The notes below the pieces were generated by a model, which saw nothing but the letters and a program-made list of their open reading frames with translations, was not told the DNA's origin and did not search any database. A program made the translations under genes and the position numbers. From positions 1 to 64,000 of the forward strand of contig JAFSJY010000022.1 of the NCBI GenBank assembly GCA_017449215.1: a stretch of DNA of 64,000 nucleotides, written 5' to 3'. This stretch comes from Acholeplasmatales bacterium (lineage in GTDB: Bacteria; Bacillota_I; Bacilli_A; Acholeplasmatales; Anaeroplasmataceae). This document shows, piece after piece, positions 38,409-47,535 of the stretch (its first letter is position 1; every line of letters starts with the position of its first letter).

Positions 38409-39335
38409 TTACTTCTCTTTCTTAAATAATGCTTTAAATGTAGAAGGCATATTAGCCTCAAACTTTAATATTTCTCCATTCTTGGGATTCTTAATTTCTA
38501 AGATTGAGGCATGAAGGCCTAATCTCTTTAAAGGATTTTTAGTATATCCATATTTTTCATCAAATACAATTGGATGTCCTAAATGATTCATATGAACTCT
38601 AATTTGATTCTTTCTTCCAGTATCAATTAATACTCTTAATAATGAATATTCATTATTTTCATTTAAAACCTTATAATTTGTAATTGCTAGCTGTCCACTC
38701 TTATCAGGAGATACATATACTAAATTATTTTTATTTTCCTTTAAATAGGTTTTAATTGTATCTTCCTTTTTAGGCATTTTACCTTCTACAACAGCATAAT
38801 ATTCTCTTTTAATTACATAATCATTCCAATTTAATCTTAAAATAGAATGAATATAAGGATTCTTTGTAAATATTAAAACACCAGATGTTTCCTTATCAAT
38901 TCTATGAACTATATAAGGTCTTATCTTTTTATCAGTCATCTCTAAATATTTAGAAACATATAGATAAGCAGATTCAGTATCATTATCTGATTCTACAGAT
39001 AATAAGCCAGCTGGCTTATCTATTGCAATAAAATCCTCATCCTCATAAATAATTTCAATCTTTGGTGGTCTTTTCTTAGGAGCACCATTTTTCTTATTAT
39101 TATCTCTTACAGGATTCTTAGCAATTTTAACCTCGTCCTCACGCCCAAGCATAAAATTAAATTGAGTAACTACATTACCATTAACTAATACCTGATGATT
39201 AGATAATATATTCTTTACATTATTTCTAGATGTATTCATCTTTTCTAATAGGAAGGATAATAATTCCTCACTCTTTTTAGCCTTAAAGCTTTGAGTATAT
39301 ATTATTTTTTCCTTTACTTCTTTATTTGGCTTCAC
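38409..39335 (-). CDS. RluA/RluD-family pseudouridine synthase
   Basis: 308 residues from a GTG start (39335) with a GGAGG site 9 nt away, inside the 3' end of glpK. An N-terminal S4-like RNA-binding domain (TSRNNVKNILSNHQVLVNG) precedes the catalytic domain, with the nucleophile Asp in VHRIDKETSG and LLIDTGRKNQIRVH (here VLIDTGRKNQIRVH) downstream. It isomerises uridines in rRNA or tRNA; the exact target cannot be read from sequence. It is part of the long operon with glpK and the NYN-SNF2 genes. Confidence 0.92.
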   Translation of the reverse strand: MKPNKEVKEKIIYTQSFKAKKSEELLSFLLEKMNTSRNNVKNILSNHQVLVNGNVVTQFNFMLGREDEVKIAKNPVRDNNKKNGAPKKRPPKIEIIYEDEDFIAIDKPAGLLSVESDNDTESAYLYVSKYLEMTDKKIRPYIVHRIDKETSGVLIFTKNPYIHSILRLNWNDYVIKREYYAVVEGKMPKKEDTIKTYLKENKNNLVYVSPDKSGQLAITNYKVLNENNEYSLLRVLIDTGRKNQIRVHMNHLGHPIVFDEKYGYTKNPLKRLGLHASILEIKNPKNGEILKFEANMPSTFKALFKKEK

Positions 39336-40806
39336 CTGAAAAAACCTCCACAGCCTTAATAGCTAAATGCCATTTATCATGATCAATTTCATATTTATTA
39401 TCTAATGGCTTATAGCTTCTTTTTAATTTATAATGGCTCTTAATATCATCTAATGATTCAAATAATCCCTTATTTAATCCAACTAAATAATAAACACCAA
39501 GTGACGTTGCCTCACTAATAGAAAGTGAATTTATAACACAACCAAATAAATCAGATTGTGTCTGCATAAGGATTTTATTTAGGGACGCACCACCATCGGC
39601 AGATACACTCTTAATCTTAGATCCTAAATCTCTTTCCATTAAGTTAAATACATCATAATTTAAATAAGCAACACCTAGGATTGTAGCGAATGCTAAATCT
39701 GATTTGGTAGTCGCTCTTGTTAAACCTAAAAATGCTCCTCTTGCTTCACTTTGCCAATATGGAGCTCCAAGTCCTGTTAATGCAGGAACAAAGATAGTGC
39801 CATTTGATTTACAAGATTCAAATTCACTATCAGATAATGTTTTAACTAATTCTAAATTATCTCTAATAAATTTAAATGCCGCACCAGCTATAAATACACT
39901 ACCCTCTAATGCGTAAGCTAAATTATTACCAATCTTATATCCAATAGTTGTTAATAAGCCACTTTGGCTTTTCTTTGGCTTATCACCAATATTTAATAGC
40001 ATAAAGCTTCCAGTACCATATGTTATTTTTAATTCATGTTCAGAAAAGCATGTATGACCAATTAATGATGCCTCTTGGTCACCTGCGACACCACAGATTT
40101 CTAGATCTAAAATATTTTTAATTCTTTCTTCTTTAATAATTCCATAAGATGAATCACAATCTAAAACAGTAGGTAGGATTGATTCATTAATACCGAATAT
40201 ATCTAATAAATCCTTATCCCATTTTAGAGTATGAATATTAAATAGCATTGTTCTTGAGGCATTAGTAATATCTGTATAATGATTACCTGTTAGCTTATAA
40301 ATTAGCCATGAATCGATAGTACCAAATAATAAATTACCACTATCCATTATTTCCTTTACACCAGCTACATTATCTAAAATCCATTTGATTTTAGACGCAG
40401 AAAAATATGGATTAATAATTAATCCTGTTTTTTTCTCAATTAATGTTTCTAAGCCCTTATTCTTTAAATCCTCACAAATAGAGGCTGACTGACCTGATTG
40501 CCAGCAAATTGCATTATAAACAGGTAAGCCTGTTCTTTTATCCCAAAGTACAGTAGTCTCTCTTTGATTTGTAATACCTAATCCCAATATTTCAGAATAA
40601 TCAATATTAATTCCCTTTAAAGCATGTGTAATTAAATCAACACAATCCTCATAAATTACCATAGGATTATGCTCAACATAGCCATTACTAGGATATAGCT
40701 GCTCAAATTCCTTTGATTTACTATAAATAATATTTGCTCTTTCATCAAAAACAATTACTCTAGATGAGGTAGTTCCTTGATCAAATGAAATAATATATTT
40801 TCCCAA
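39322..40806 (-). CDS. glpK: Glycerol kinase
   Basis: 494 residues if translation begins at the TTG at 40806, which gives the standard start MGKYIISFDQGTTSSR and a GGAG site 9 nt upstream; an earlier TTG overlaps that site. FGGY-kinase motifs are intact (FDQGTTSSR, GITNQRETTVLWDK, ICWQ, SADGGASLN). It phosphorylates glycerol to glycerol-3-phosphate. No glpF or glpD is nearby; it sits 17 nt after the membrane GGDEF-like gene and overlaps the pseudouridine synthase by 14 nt. Confidence 0.95.
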   Translation of the reverse strand: MGKYIISFDQGTTSSRVIVFDERANIIYSKSKEFEQLYPSNGYVEHNPMVIYEDCVDLITHALKGINIDYSEILGLGITNQRETTVLWDKRTGLPVYNAICWQSGQSASICEDLKNKGLETLIEKKTGLIINPYFSASKIKWILDNVAGVKEIMDSGNLLFGTIDSWLIYKLTGNHYTDITNASRTMLFNIHTLKWDKDLLDIFGINESILPTVLDCDSSYGIIKEERIKNILDLEICGVAGDQEASLIGHTCFSEHELKITYGTGSFMLLNIGDKPKKSQSGLLTTIGYKIGNNLAYALEGSVFIAGAAFKFIRDNLELVKTLSDSEFESCKSNGTIFVPALTGLGAPYWQSEARGAFLGLTRATTKSDLAFATILGVAYLNYDVFNLMERDLGSKIKSVSADGGASLNKILMQTQSDLFGCVINSLSISEATSLGVYYLVGLNKGLFESLDDIKSHYKLKRSYKPLDNKYEIDHDKWHLAIKAVEVFSGEAK

Positions 40807-40823
40807 TATAATCAGCTCCAATC

Positions 40824-41912
40824 CTAATCATCATAACGGTTAAATTCATCCTCATTATATACTCTATGAGGAAGCTTTCTTGCATAATCACAGCTTCTAG
40901 CATATACAATCTTTAATTCATCATCTACAGAGAAATTACTTCTACAAATAGTTACACCATATGATACATTAAATTTATCGTTTTTAAGCTTTTCGCAATA
41001 TTTCTTAAAGTCCTCTAAAATACCACTAATAATCTTATTAATTTCATCCTGGATTGTAATATATAATATCGCAACAAATTTTTGACCATCATATCTAGCA
41101 ACGATACCTCTTCCCTTTAATGCAGCGAATACTATATCAGCAAATTGAGCTAATACCTGGTCGCCAATTGAATATCCATATTTGATATTGATATATCCTA
41201 AATCAACAATATCAAATAAAACAATTGATAAGCCATTGTTAGTTCTTACATTACAATTTGTTTGTAAATAATCCATTAAGAACTTTCTATTATATGCAGG
41301 TGTTAATGAGTCATAATGATTCATTCTTTCTAATCTTTTATTTAATTCAATATATTCATTACTTTTATTTGTGTAATTATAAATCAATAAATTAATTGTT
41401 AAGCCCATAGAGATTGAGGCAATTATTGCACATACTATACCAGATATAATCATGGCTACATTTCCAGCCTCATTAATGATTGATTCATAATATTGTGGAT
41501 AAATAAATCCAGCCGCGATTGTAATAACATAGATAGCAATTAAAATAGATAATACTGCTATTTTACCTCTTCCCTTATAAATAATTGAGGCAGCGTAAAT
41601 ACCCAATACTAAATAAGAAATTGAAGAAATTCTATATGAAAAATATAAAAATGGAAATTCTATAGCCGCAATTAAAAATGCCATTATATAAATAGCTATA
41701 TCATATTTTTTAGTTATTCTAGCTAATATTGTCGCAATTAAAATCAAAACAGTAAATGCTATACATACTATTGTCGTTACAGATAATCCAAAAATAAAAA
41801 CATTTGATACAGCACCAATTATATTTGCGATTAATGCAGTTAAGTCAAATATCAAATATAGCTTTTGAGTTGTATTATCTGAATAATATTCTTTATCAAA
41901 TATATCTTCCAT
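40824..41912 (-). CDS. Membrane protein with degenerate GGDEF domain
   Basis: 362 residues from ATG 41912 (GAGGAAGTG site). The first ~190 residues hold six to seven hydrophobic segments. A short helical linker (NKRLERMNHYDSLTPAYNR) leads into a GGDEF-fold domain. The signature loop is YDGQKF rather than GGDEF, and the DIDxFK metal site is DIVDLGY, so diguanylate cyclase activity is very unlikely. It may bind nucleotide or act as a scaffold or sensor. It heads the operon with glpK, and a -10 TATAAT lies at 41933-41938. Confidence 0.85.
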   Translation of the reverse strand: MEDIFDKEYYSDNTTQKLYLIFDLTALIANIIGAVSNVFIFGLSVTTIVCIAFTVLILIATILARITKKYDIAIYIMAFLIAAIEFPFLYFSYRISSISYLVLGIYAASIIYKGRGKIAVLSILIAIYVITIAAGFIYPQYYESIINEAGNVAMIISGIVCAIIASISMGLTINLLIYNYTNKSNEYIELNKRLERMNHYDSLTPAYNRKFLMDYLQTNCNVRTNNGLSIVLFDIVDLGYINIKYGYSIGDQVLAQFADIVFAALKGRGIVARYDGQKFVAILYITIQDEINKIISGILEDFKKYCEKLKNDKFNVSYGVTICRSNFSVDDELKIVYARSCDYARKLPHRVYNEDEFNRYDD

Positions 41913-41964
41913 ATGAACCACTTCCTCATTTAATTATACTATATAAAATAATGCTTAAAAAGAA

Positions 41965-41990
41965 AAAATTGAGGACGAATCCTCAATTTT
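41965..41990 (-). terminator. Terminator after the flavin reductase gene
   Basis: AAAATTGAGGA (41965-41975), loop CGAA and TCCTCAATTTT (41980-41990) pair, followed on the minus strand by a T-rich tract. Confidence 0.9.
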
Positions 41991-42012
41991 ATTGATTTAT
42001 CAATAATATCAT

Positions 42013-42597
42013 TTATTTTTTCTTCTTTTTAGCTACAGAATAGCCAAATTTGCCTATATATTCACCTAGGGCATAATATTCACCATGTGAATATGAAATA
42101 AGTCCTGCCTTATCTAAATTAAATCTACCCTTTTCATCAATTAGCTCCTTATCAACTGTAACACCTAAGATATCAGCTAATATCATATGATGAGAATGTC
42201 TAACATCTGAATCACTAAAATCAATAATCTTATTAACTCTACATTCTATTGAAACAGGAGATTCTTTAATTGAAGGCGCAGATACATATTTAGATTCAAG
42301 CTTAGTTAATTTAGTTTCCTTAAATTTATCTACATCTTTTCCGCTTTTAACACCACAATAGTCACAAGCTAATGTCAAATCCTTAGTTACAAGATTAACT
42401 ACAAATTCCATTTTATTCTTAATAATATCGTAGCTATATCTTTCAGGCCTTAAAGATATATAAAGCATAGGTGGATTAGTACATACATTACCACACCAAG
42501 CGACTGTAACAATATTTGATTTATCCATATCACCACAGCTTACCATTACTGATGGGACAGGATTTAGCATATTACCGCCCTTAAAATATTCCTTCAT
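42013..42597 (-). CDS. Flavin reductase-like (FMN-binding) protein
   Basis: 194 residues from ATG 42597, with an AAGGTG site overlapping the mscS stop. The split-barrel flavin-binding core is visible: PVPSVMVSCGDMDKSNIVTVAW near the N-terminus, the NPPMLYISLRPERYSYDII phosphate-binding strand, and EFVVNLVTKDL. Such proteins bind FMN and reduce flavins or act as small oxidoreductases; the substrate is unknown. The tail is a run of five lysines. It is coupled to the mscS gene upstream. Confidence 0.85.
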   Translation of the reverse strand: MKEYFKGGNMLNPVPSVMVSCGDMDKSNIVTVAWCGNVCTNPPMLYISLRPERYSYDIIKNKMEFVVNLVTKDLTLACDYCGVKSGKDVDKFKETKLTKLESKYVSAPSIKESPVSIECRVNKIIDFSDSDVRHSHHMILADILGVTVDKELIDEKGRFNLDKAGLISYSHGEYYALGEYIGKFGYSVAKKKKK

Positions 42598-42598
42598 T

Positions 42599-43498
42599 TT
42601 AGGCACCTTGTTTATCATTTAAAATTGTAACATCCAATTGATTATAAGGAATTTCAATATTATTTTCATCTAATGCCTTTTTAAATTCCTTTAATAAGTA
42701 CCAATTAACTGTCCAATAATCAGGTCTTGAAACCCATACTCTAACAAAGATTTCAACAGCAGAATCACCATATTCACCAATTTCAGCAAATGGAGCTGGT
42801 GAATTATAAACTAAATCACATTCTCTACATACATCTAATAATACCTTCTTAGCTAAATCTAAGTCACTATTATAATGTACTGACATTTTAATGTCTAATC
42901 TTCTATCATCCTTAACAGACGCATTAACAATTACGTTATTAGCAAGTGTGCCATTTGGAATATAAATAACCTTATTATCAGTAGTTACAATTGTAGTATA
43001 GAATAGCTTAATATCCTCAACTGTACCACTTTGACCATTTGATGTAATAAAATCACCTAGCTTAAATGGTCTCATAACTACAATTATTACACCACCTGCA
43101 AAATTAGATAATGTACCCTGTACTGCAAGTGAAATACCAACACCTAGTGACGCAACAAGCGCTGTAATAGATGCAGTTTCAATACCAACATAACCAATTA
43201 ATGCAAGTACTACTAATACCTTTAATGCAACTCTAGCTGTTTGAACTAAAACCTTAGATAATGTAGCATCAGCCTTTCTCTTAGTTAATCTTTTATATAT
43301 TCTTTTACTTAAAAAGTTAATTAGCTTAAAGGCTACTACTATAATAATTAAAGAAATAAGTACTCTAATACCAGTTGTAGTACACCAATCAACAATAGTA
43401 TCTATAACCTTTTGCCAATCAATAGAAACATTCTCTTTAACATTTTGAGCTGCCTCTTCAACTTCTTCGGCAAATAATATCTTATCAGAACCTAGCAT
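42599..43498 (-). CDS. mscS: Small-conductance mechanosensitive channel
   Basis: 299 residues from ATG 43498; the upstream ATG overlaps its GGAGG site. There are three transmembrane segments; TM3 has the glycine/alanine packing pattern LVASLGVGISLAVQGTLSNF, followed by GGVIIVVMRPFKLGD and the IPNGTLANNVIVN beta domain of MscS. It opens on hypo-osmotic shock. The first ~30 residues are acidic and extracytoplasmic. It is followed directly by the flavin reductase gene. Confidence 0.93.
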   Translation of the reverse strand: MLGSDKILFAEEVEEAAQNVKENVSIDWQKVIDTIVDWCTTTGIRVLISLIIIVVAFKLINFLSKRIYKRLTKRKADATLSKVLVQTARVALKVLVVLALIGYVGIETASITALVASLGVGISLAVQGTLSNFAGGVIIVVMRPFKLGDFITSNGQSGTVEDIKLFYTTIVTTDNKVIYIPNGTLANNVIVNASVKDDRRLDIKMSVHYNSDLDLAKKVLLDVCRECDLVYNSPAPFAEIGEYGDSAVEIFVRVWVSRPDYWTVNWYLLKEFKKALDENNIEIPYNQLDVTILNDKQGA

Positions 43499-43525
43499 AT
43501 TTACCTCCATTCAATAAACATTATA

Positions 43526-43553
43526 ATTTTAACACTAAAAGTCTTAATTTCAA
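43526..43553 (-). promoter_or_regulatory. Promoter of mscS
   Basis: On the minus strand, -35 TTGAAA (43548-43553), a 16-bp spacer and -10 TAAAAT (43526-43531). Confidence 0.65.
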
Positions 43554-43579
43554 ATAATTTATTATTTGTAAAGGAAAAA

Positions 43580-43599
43580 GAGTGCTATTTCTAGCACTC
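43580..43599 (-). terminator. Terminator of the csoR-copA operon
   Basis: GAGTGCTA/TAGCACTC stem followed on the minus strand by TTTTT, 15 nt past the copA stop. Confidence 0.88.
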
Positions 43600-43613
43600 C
43601 TTGACCAAAATAA

Positions 43614-46106
43614 CTATGCCTTATATCCAGCTTGATTTATGCTTTCTTTCACCTTATTGATATCAATGTTATCTCCTTCTAAGGTAACATTCTTCTTATC
43701 TAAATCTACCTTTGCAGTCTTTACACCTTCAACCTTTAAGCAAGCATCCTCAACATGCTTAGCACAATGCATACACATCATTCCTTCTACATTAATTACA
43801 GTCTTTTCCATCTTTTCTTCTACCTTTCTTTCCTCTATTATTATTTCCTTTTTATTATTTTTTACCTTAAATAAATTAATTGTTAATGCTGTTAAAACAA
43901 CAGAAACACTTGATATAGACATCGCTATAGAACCATATATTGGAGTAATCTTAAATCCATTAATGTAATATAAGAATCCAGTTGCGAGTATTACGCAAAT
44001 GAAATTATAAAAGAATGCCCAGAATAAACATAATTTAATAGTATTTAGGATTCTTTTGGATAATCTAATTACATTAGGAATATCATTTAAATCATTATGT
44101 AATAATACAACATCACTTGAATTAATAGCTACATCACTACCACTTCCAACTGATATAGCAATATCTGAATTAGCTAAGGCTAGGGCATCATTAACACCAT
44201 CTCCAACCATAGCTACTAATCCATTAGTATTCTTTTCCTTTATCTCATTGATGATTCTTCCCTTATCGATAGGTAAAACCTCGGCTATTACCTCATCAAT
44301 TCCAACATCAGATGCTATTTTTAATCCTGATTCCTTATTATCACCAGTAAGCATTATAGTTTTAATACCCATCTTATTTAGATTAGAAATAGCTTCCCTT
44401 GAATTTTCTTTAGGCATATCCTTTAGGGCTATAATTCCTAATAAATTATCATTATCCATAATGATTAATACAGTTTTGCCATCTTGTTTTAATTTAGAAA
44501 TTATATTCTTCTTTTCATCATCTAAATTATAATTCTTATCATTACCTATAAAATAATTATGATCTGAATAATTTGCTTTTAATCCTTCACCTTCAATTAA
44601 AGTGACATCACCAAAGTCTTCTACTCTAGCATTATCCTTAGTATATTCAATAATAGCCTTTGCTAGAGGATGATTACTCTTAATTTCAATATTATATAAA
44701 ATAGAATTTAAATCATCATTATATGAAATATAATCTGTGACAATTGGCTTACCTATTGTAATAGTACCTGTCTTATCAAATACAATAGTTTTTATTTTAG
44801 ATGTATTTTCTAATACCTCACCATTTTTGATTAATAAGCCTAGTGAAGCACCCTTACCAGTACCAACCATTATAGCAACTGGTGTGGCAAGTCCAAGTGC
44901 ACAAGGACAAGCAATTACTACTACTGTTATTGCAAAATTTAGGGCTAGCGAATATACATTTAAATCTAAATCCATATTTACCGCAACTACTAAATTAATA
45001 TTAAATGTTAATATCGCAATAACTAAGATTATTGGAACAAATATTTTAGATATTCTATCTGCAATTCTAGAAATAGGAGCCTTACTATTAGATGCCTCAT
45101 CCACTAATTTAATAATCTTAGAAAATGATGTATCATCTCCTACCTTTTCAGCTTCTATTTTTAAATAGCCTGATTCTAATATAGTAGATGAATATAATTT
45201 ATCATTCTTATTCTTATATACAGGTATTGGCTCACCTGTAATATTAGATTCATTTACAGAACCACTTCCATCAACTACCTTACCATCTACAGGAATAATA
45301 TCTCCAGCCTTAACAATAACAATATCGCCAATTTTAACATCTTTAGCATCTATTATTATTTCTTCATCATCCTTTAATATTCTAGCCTTTGTAGGTGCCA
45401 TATTAACTAAAGCCTCAATAGCCTTAGTTGTTTTTCTTTTAGATAAGCCCTCTAAATATTTACCAAGTGATACTAATACTAATATCATACCTGCAGATTC
45501 AAAATATAAATCTTTATGATATGTTTCAATATATTTATCACCATTTACTCCACCTAGATAATATCCATAAGAAATCATAAATAGTGAGAATATTCCATAA
45601 ATTATTGAAGCTGTCGCTCCAATAGCTATTAATGAATCCATATTAGGCTCTAATTTAAATAATCTCTTAAAGCCTCTAATAAAGTATCCTCTATAAATAT
45701 AAACAATAGGTAACAATAAAATAAATTGAATTAACGCAAATCCCATCTTATTTTCATTCATATCAAAGATAGGAGGTAGTGGGAATCCCCACATCATATT
45801 ACCCATAGATACATACATTAATACTAAAAGTATTACACCACTAATAATTAAATTTCTTAAGGAATGATCCTTATTATCTAATTTTGTTTCCTTCTTTTCT
45901 CCACTAATATAAGCCTTATATCCTGATTCACTAACTGATTTTTCAATATCACCATCTTGATAGCTTTCATCTACCTCGACAGTCATATTATTATTTAGTA
46001 GGTTAACAGAACATGATATAACACCATTAACCTTCTTAGTGGCATTTTCAACATGGCTTTGACAAGCAGCACATGTCATTCCCTCAATATCATATTTTTT
46101 CTTCAT
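43614..46106 (-). CDS. copA: Copper-exporting P1B ATPase with HMA domains at both ends
   Basis: 830 residues. N-terminal HMA domain with metal site MTCAAC (C12, C15). Membrane and actuator domains include the TGEP loop in NESNITGEP. The Cu-binding CPC motif is in IACPCALGLATP (about residue 400), the phosphorylation site is FDKTGT, and the hinge is MVGDGVNDALA. After the last transmembrane helices an acidic/basic linker leads to a second HMA (766-830) with MMCMHC. A C-terminal HMA is unusual in bacterial CopA. It resembles a CopZ chaperone fused in frame, and an internal ATG (43811) could release it. Its start overlaps the csoR stop as TAATG. Confidence 0.95.
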   Translation of the reverse strand: MKKKYDIEGMTCAACQSHVENATKKVNGVISCSVNLLNNNMTVEVDESYQDGDIEKSVSESGYKAYISGEKKETKLDNKDHSLRNLIISGVILLVLMYVSMGNMMWGFPLPPIFDMNENKMGFALIQFILLLPIVYIYRGYFIRGFKRLFKLEPNMDSLIAIGATASIIYGIFSLFMISYGYYLGGVNGDKYIETYHKDLYFESAGMILVLVSLGKYLEGLSKRKTTKAIEALVNMAPTKARILKDDEEIIIDAKDVKIGDIVIVKAGDIIPVDGKVVDGSGSVNESNITGEPIPVYKNKNDKLYSSTILESGYLKIEAEKVGDDTSFSKIIKLVDEASNSKAPISRIADRISKIFVPIILVIAILTFNINLVVAVNMDLDLNVYSLALNFAITVVVIACPCALGLATPVAIMVGTGKGASLGLLIKNGEVLENTSKIKTIVFDKTGTITIGKPIVTDYISYNDDLNSILYNIEIKSNHPLAKAIIEYTKDNARVEDFGDVTLIEGEGLKANYSDHNYFIGNDKNYNLDDEKKNIISKLKQDGKTVLIIMDNDNLLGIIALKDMPKENSREAISNLNKMGIKTIMLTGDNKESGLKIASDVGIDEVIAEVLPIDKGRIINEIKEKNTNGLVAMVGDGVNDALALANSDIAISVGSGSDVAINSSDVVLLHNDLNDIPNVIRLSKRILNTIKLCLFWAFFYNFICVILATGFLYYINGFKITPIYGSIAMSISSVSVVLTALTINLFKVKNNKKEIIIEERKVEEKMEKTVINVEGMMCMHCAKHVEDACLKVEGVKTAKVDLDKKNVTLEGDNIDINKVKESINQAGYKA

Positions 46107-46402
46107 TATTGAAATCTCCTTACTAAATCACTGATTTCATCAATGATAGAATAATCTCCCTTTTCTATATGCTCAATTAAGCACGAATGCATATGATTAT
46201 CTAAAACGATATTAGATATAGCTCTTACTGATTTCTCTACAGCTAATAGCTGTATTAAAACATCCTCACAATATCTATCTTCCTCTATCATTGTCTTTAT
46301 TCCATTTATTTGACCAGATACTCTATTTAATCTAGTAATTAAATTCTTCTTTTCATCTTCACTTCTTTTTTTAGATTTAGTATTACACATTTCACAGCTC
46401 AT
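46106..46402 (-). CDS. csoR: Copper-sensing transcriptional repressor
   Basis: 98 residues, all-helical CsoR/RcnR family. The Cu(I) ligand set is visible: Cys in DRYCEDVLIQ, then His and Cys in DNHMHSCL. An N-terminal CEMC pair adds extra cysteines. It represses its own operon until Cu(I) binds. A tight copper-type operator lies in its promoter. Translation is coupled to copA. Confidence 0.95.
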   Translation of the reverse strand: MSCEMCNTKSKKRSEDEKKNLITRLNRVSGQINGIKTMIEEDRYCEDVLIQLLAVEKSVRAISNIVLDNHMHSCLIEHIEKGDYSIIDEISDLVRRFQ

Positions 46403-46425
46403 AATAACACCTCTATTTCATGTTC

Positions 46426-46454
46426 ATTATATACCCATAGGGGGTATATGTCAA
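46426..46454 (-). promoter_or_regulatory. csoR-copA promoter with CsoR operator in the spacer
   Basis: On the minus strand, perfect -35 TTGACA (46449-46454), a 17-bp spacer and perfect -10 TATAAT (46426-46431). The spacer is a G/C-tract pseudo-palindrome (ATACCCCCTATGGGTAT, 46431-46447), the classic CsoR site, so repressor binding would cover the whole promoter. Confidence 0.93.
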
Positions 46455-46464
46455 ATATAAAAAA

Positions 46465-46483
46465 TAGCATCACTTGGATGCTA
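46465..46483 (-). terminator. Terminator of the 333-aa GGDEF gene
   Basis: TAGCATC/GATGCTA stem (46465-46471 with 46477-46483) followed by TTTTTT on the minus strand. The stem contains the gene's own TAG stop codon. Confidence 0.85.
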
Positions 46484-47482
46484 TAAATTGAAAGATAAAT
46501 AATCAGATAGACATTGAGTTAATACAATATCATTTTCATTCCATGGCTTATTATGCTTTGAATAAACCATTAATAAGGCGTCTTCCTTCTTTATTTTCAT
46601 TTTAAATAGTAAGCAAGATTTCATTTCATTAGCTTTCATAAACTTAAATAAATAGCTTAAAACATCAAGTTCACTTATAGAATTAACTTTAATAATATCA
46701 TCATTATATTCTTGATTAATAACATCAATATCAATATTATCTAATGTCATAATGATATTATTAGCGTGACATATATTATTCTTAGAAAAGAATATAGCCC
46801 CATCTACATTTAATAAATCTTTTATTAAGGATAATGTATTATCTAATAATTCCTTTTTCTTTGAATTATTAAATACATTCTTTATCTTATTAATCTTTTC
46901 TACCATTGTAATCTCAGGCTTTAATGTTAAATCCTTATGTCTTGTATTACTATAAATGATATAACAATTTCCACCCTTGGATTTACCTCTATATAAGGCC
47001 TTATCTAATAGTTTTAATAATTCCTCTAAATTATTTGAATTTTCAGGATATGATACTAAGCCAGATGTTAAGGTTACTAGATAGCTTTTATCATTTATGA
47101 TAATAGGCTTTCTAGTTTCCTGATGAATTGATCTAAGTAATGACCACTTCTCATCATATGAATATTCACCCTTAATTACAATAGATATTTCATCACCATC
47201 TAATTTACCAATAATACTATTCTTTGGTAATAAAGGTAAAATAATATCTATTAATTTTTTTATTAATAAATCTCCGTTTAAATGACCATTATCACTATTA
47301 AAAAGCTTAAGCTTATCAATATCAAAGGATATTAAATTAAAAGGAATATTATTATCAATTAAATAAGACATATATTTTAATAAATATTGTCTATTTATTG
47401 AGCCTGTTAAGGAATCCTTTATTTCATCATATGAGAAATTATTAAAGAATTCTTCCTTTAAATTAAAGTCCTCGAATGTCAT
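46481..47482 (-). CDS. GGDEF-GAF-type protein with altered signature
   Basis: 333 residues. The GGDEF domain (about 20-180) keeps the metal-binding FDIDKLKLF but has LDGDEIS in place of GGDEF, which makes cyclase activity uncertain. It ends in LDKALYRGKSKGGNCYIIY, and a GAF-like domain follows (about 200-333; DGAIFFSKNN, CLLFKMKI). The order GGDEF then GAF is the reverse of the usual sensor-output order. The architecture and the DKALYRGKxKGxNCxIIY junction are shared with the gene at 52296-53348, so the two look like paralogs. It follows hom past a terminator, with an AAGGAGGGG site. Confidence 0.85.
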   Translation of the reverse strand: MTFEDFNLKEEFFNNFSYDEIKDSLTGSINRQYLLKYMSYLIDNNIPFNLISFDIDKLKLFNSDNGHLNGDLLIKKLIDIILPLLPKNSIIGKLDGDEISIVIKGEYSYDEKWSLLRSIHQETRKPIIINDKSYLVTLTSGLVSYPENSNNLEELLKLLDKALYRGKSKGGNCYIIYSNTRHKDLTLKPEITMVEKINKIKNVFNNSKKKELLDNTLSLIKDLLNVDGAIFFSKNNICHANNIIMTLDNIDIDVINQEYNDDIIKVNSISELDVLSYLFKFMKANEMKSCLLFKMKIKKEDALLMVYSKHNKPWNENDIVLTQCLSDYLSFNL

Positions 47483-47506
47483 TTAAATCCCCTCCTTAGG
47501 AAAATA

Positions 47507-47530
47507 AACTACCACTCGAAAGTGGTAGTT
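47507..47530 (-). terminator. Terminator of hom
   Basis: AACTACCACT (47507-47516), loop CGAA and AGTGGTAGTT (47521-47530) pair, followed on the minus strand by TATTTTCC. The T tract is modest, so some readthrough into the GGDEF gene is possible. Confidence 0.8.
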
Positions 47531-47535
47531 AATAA

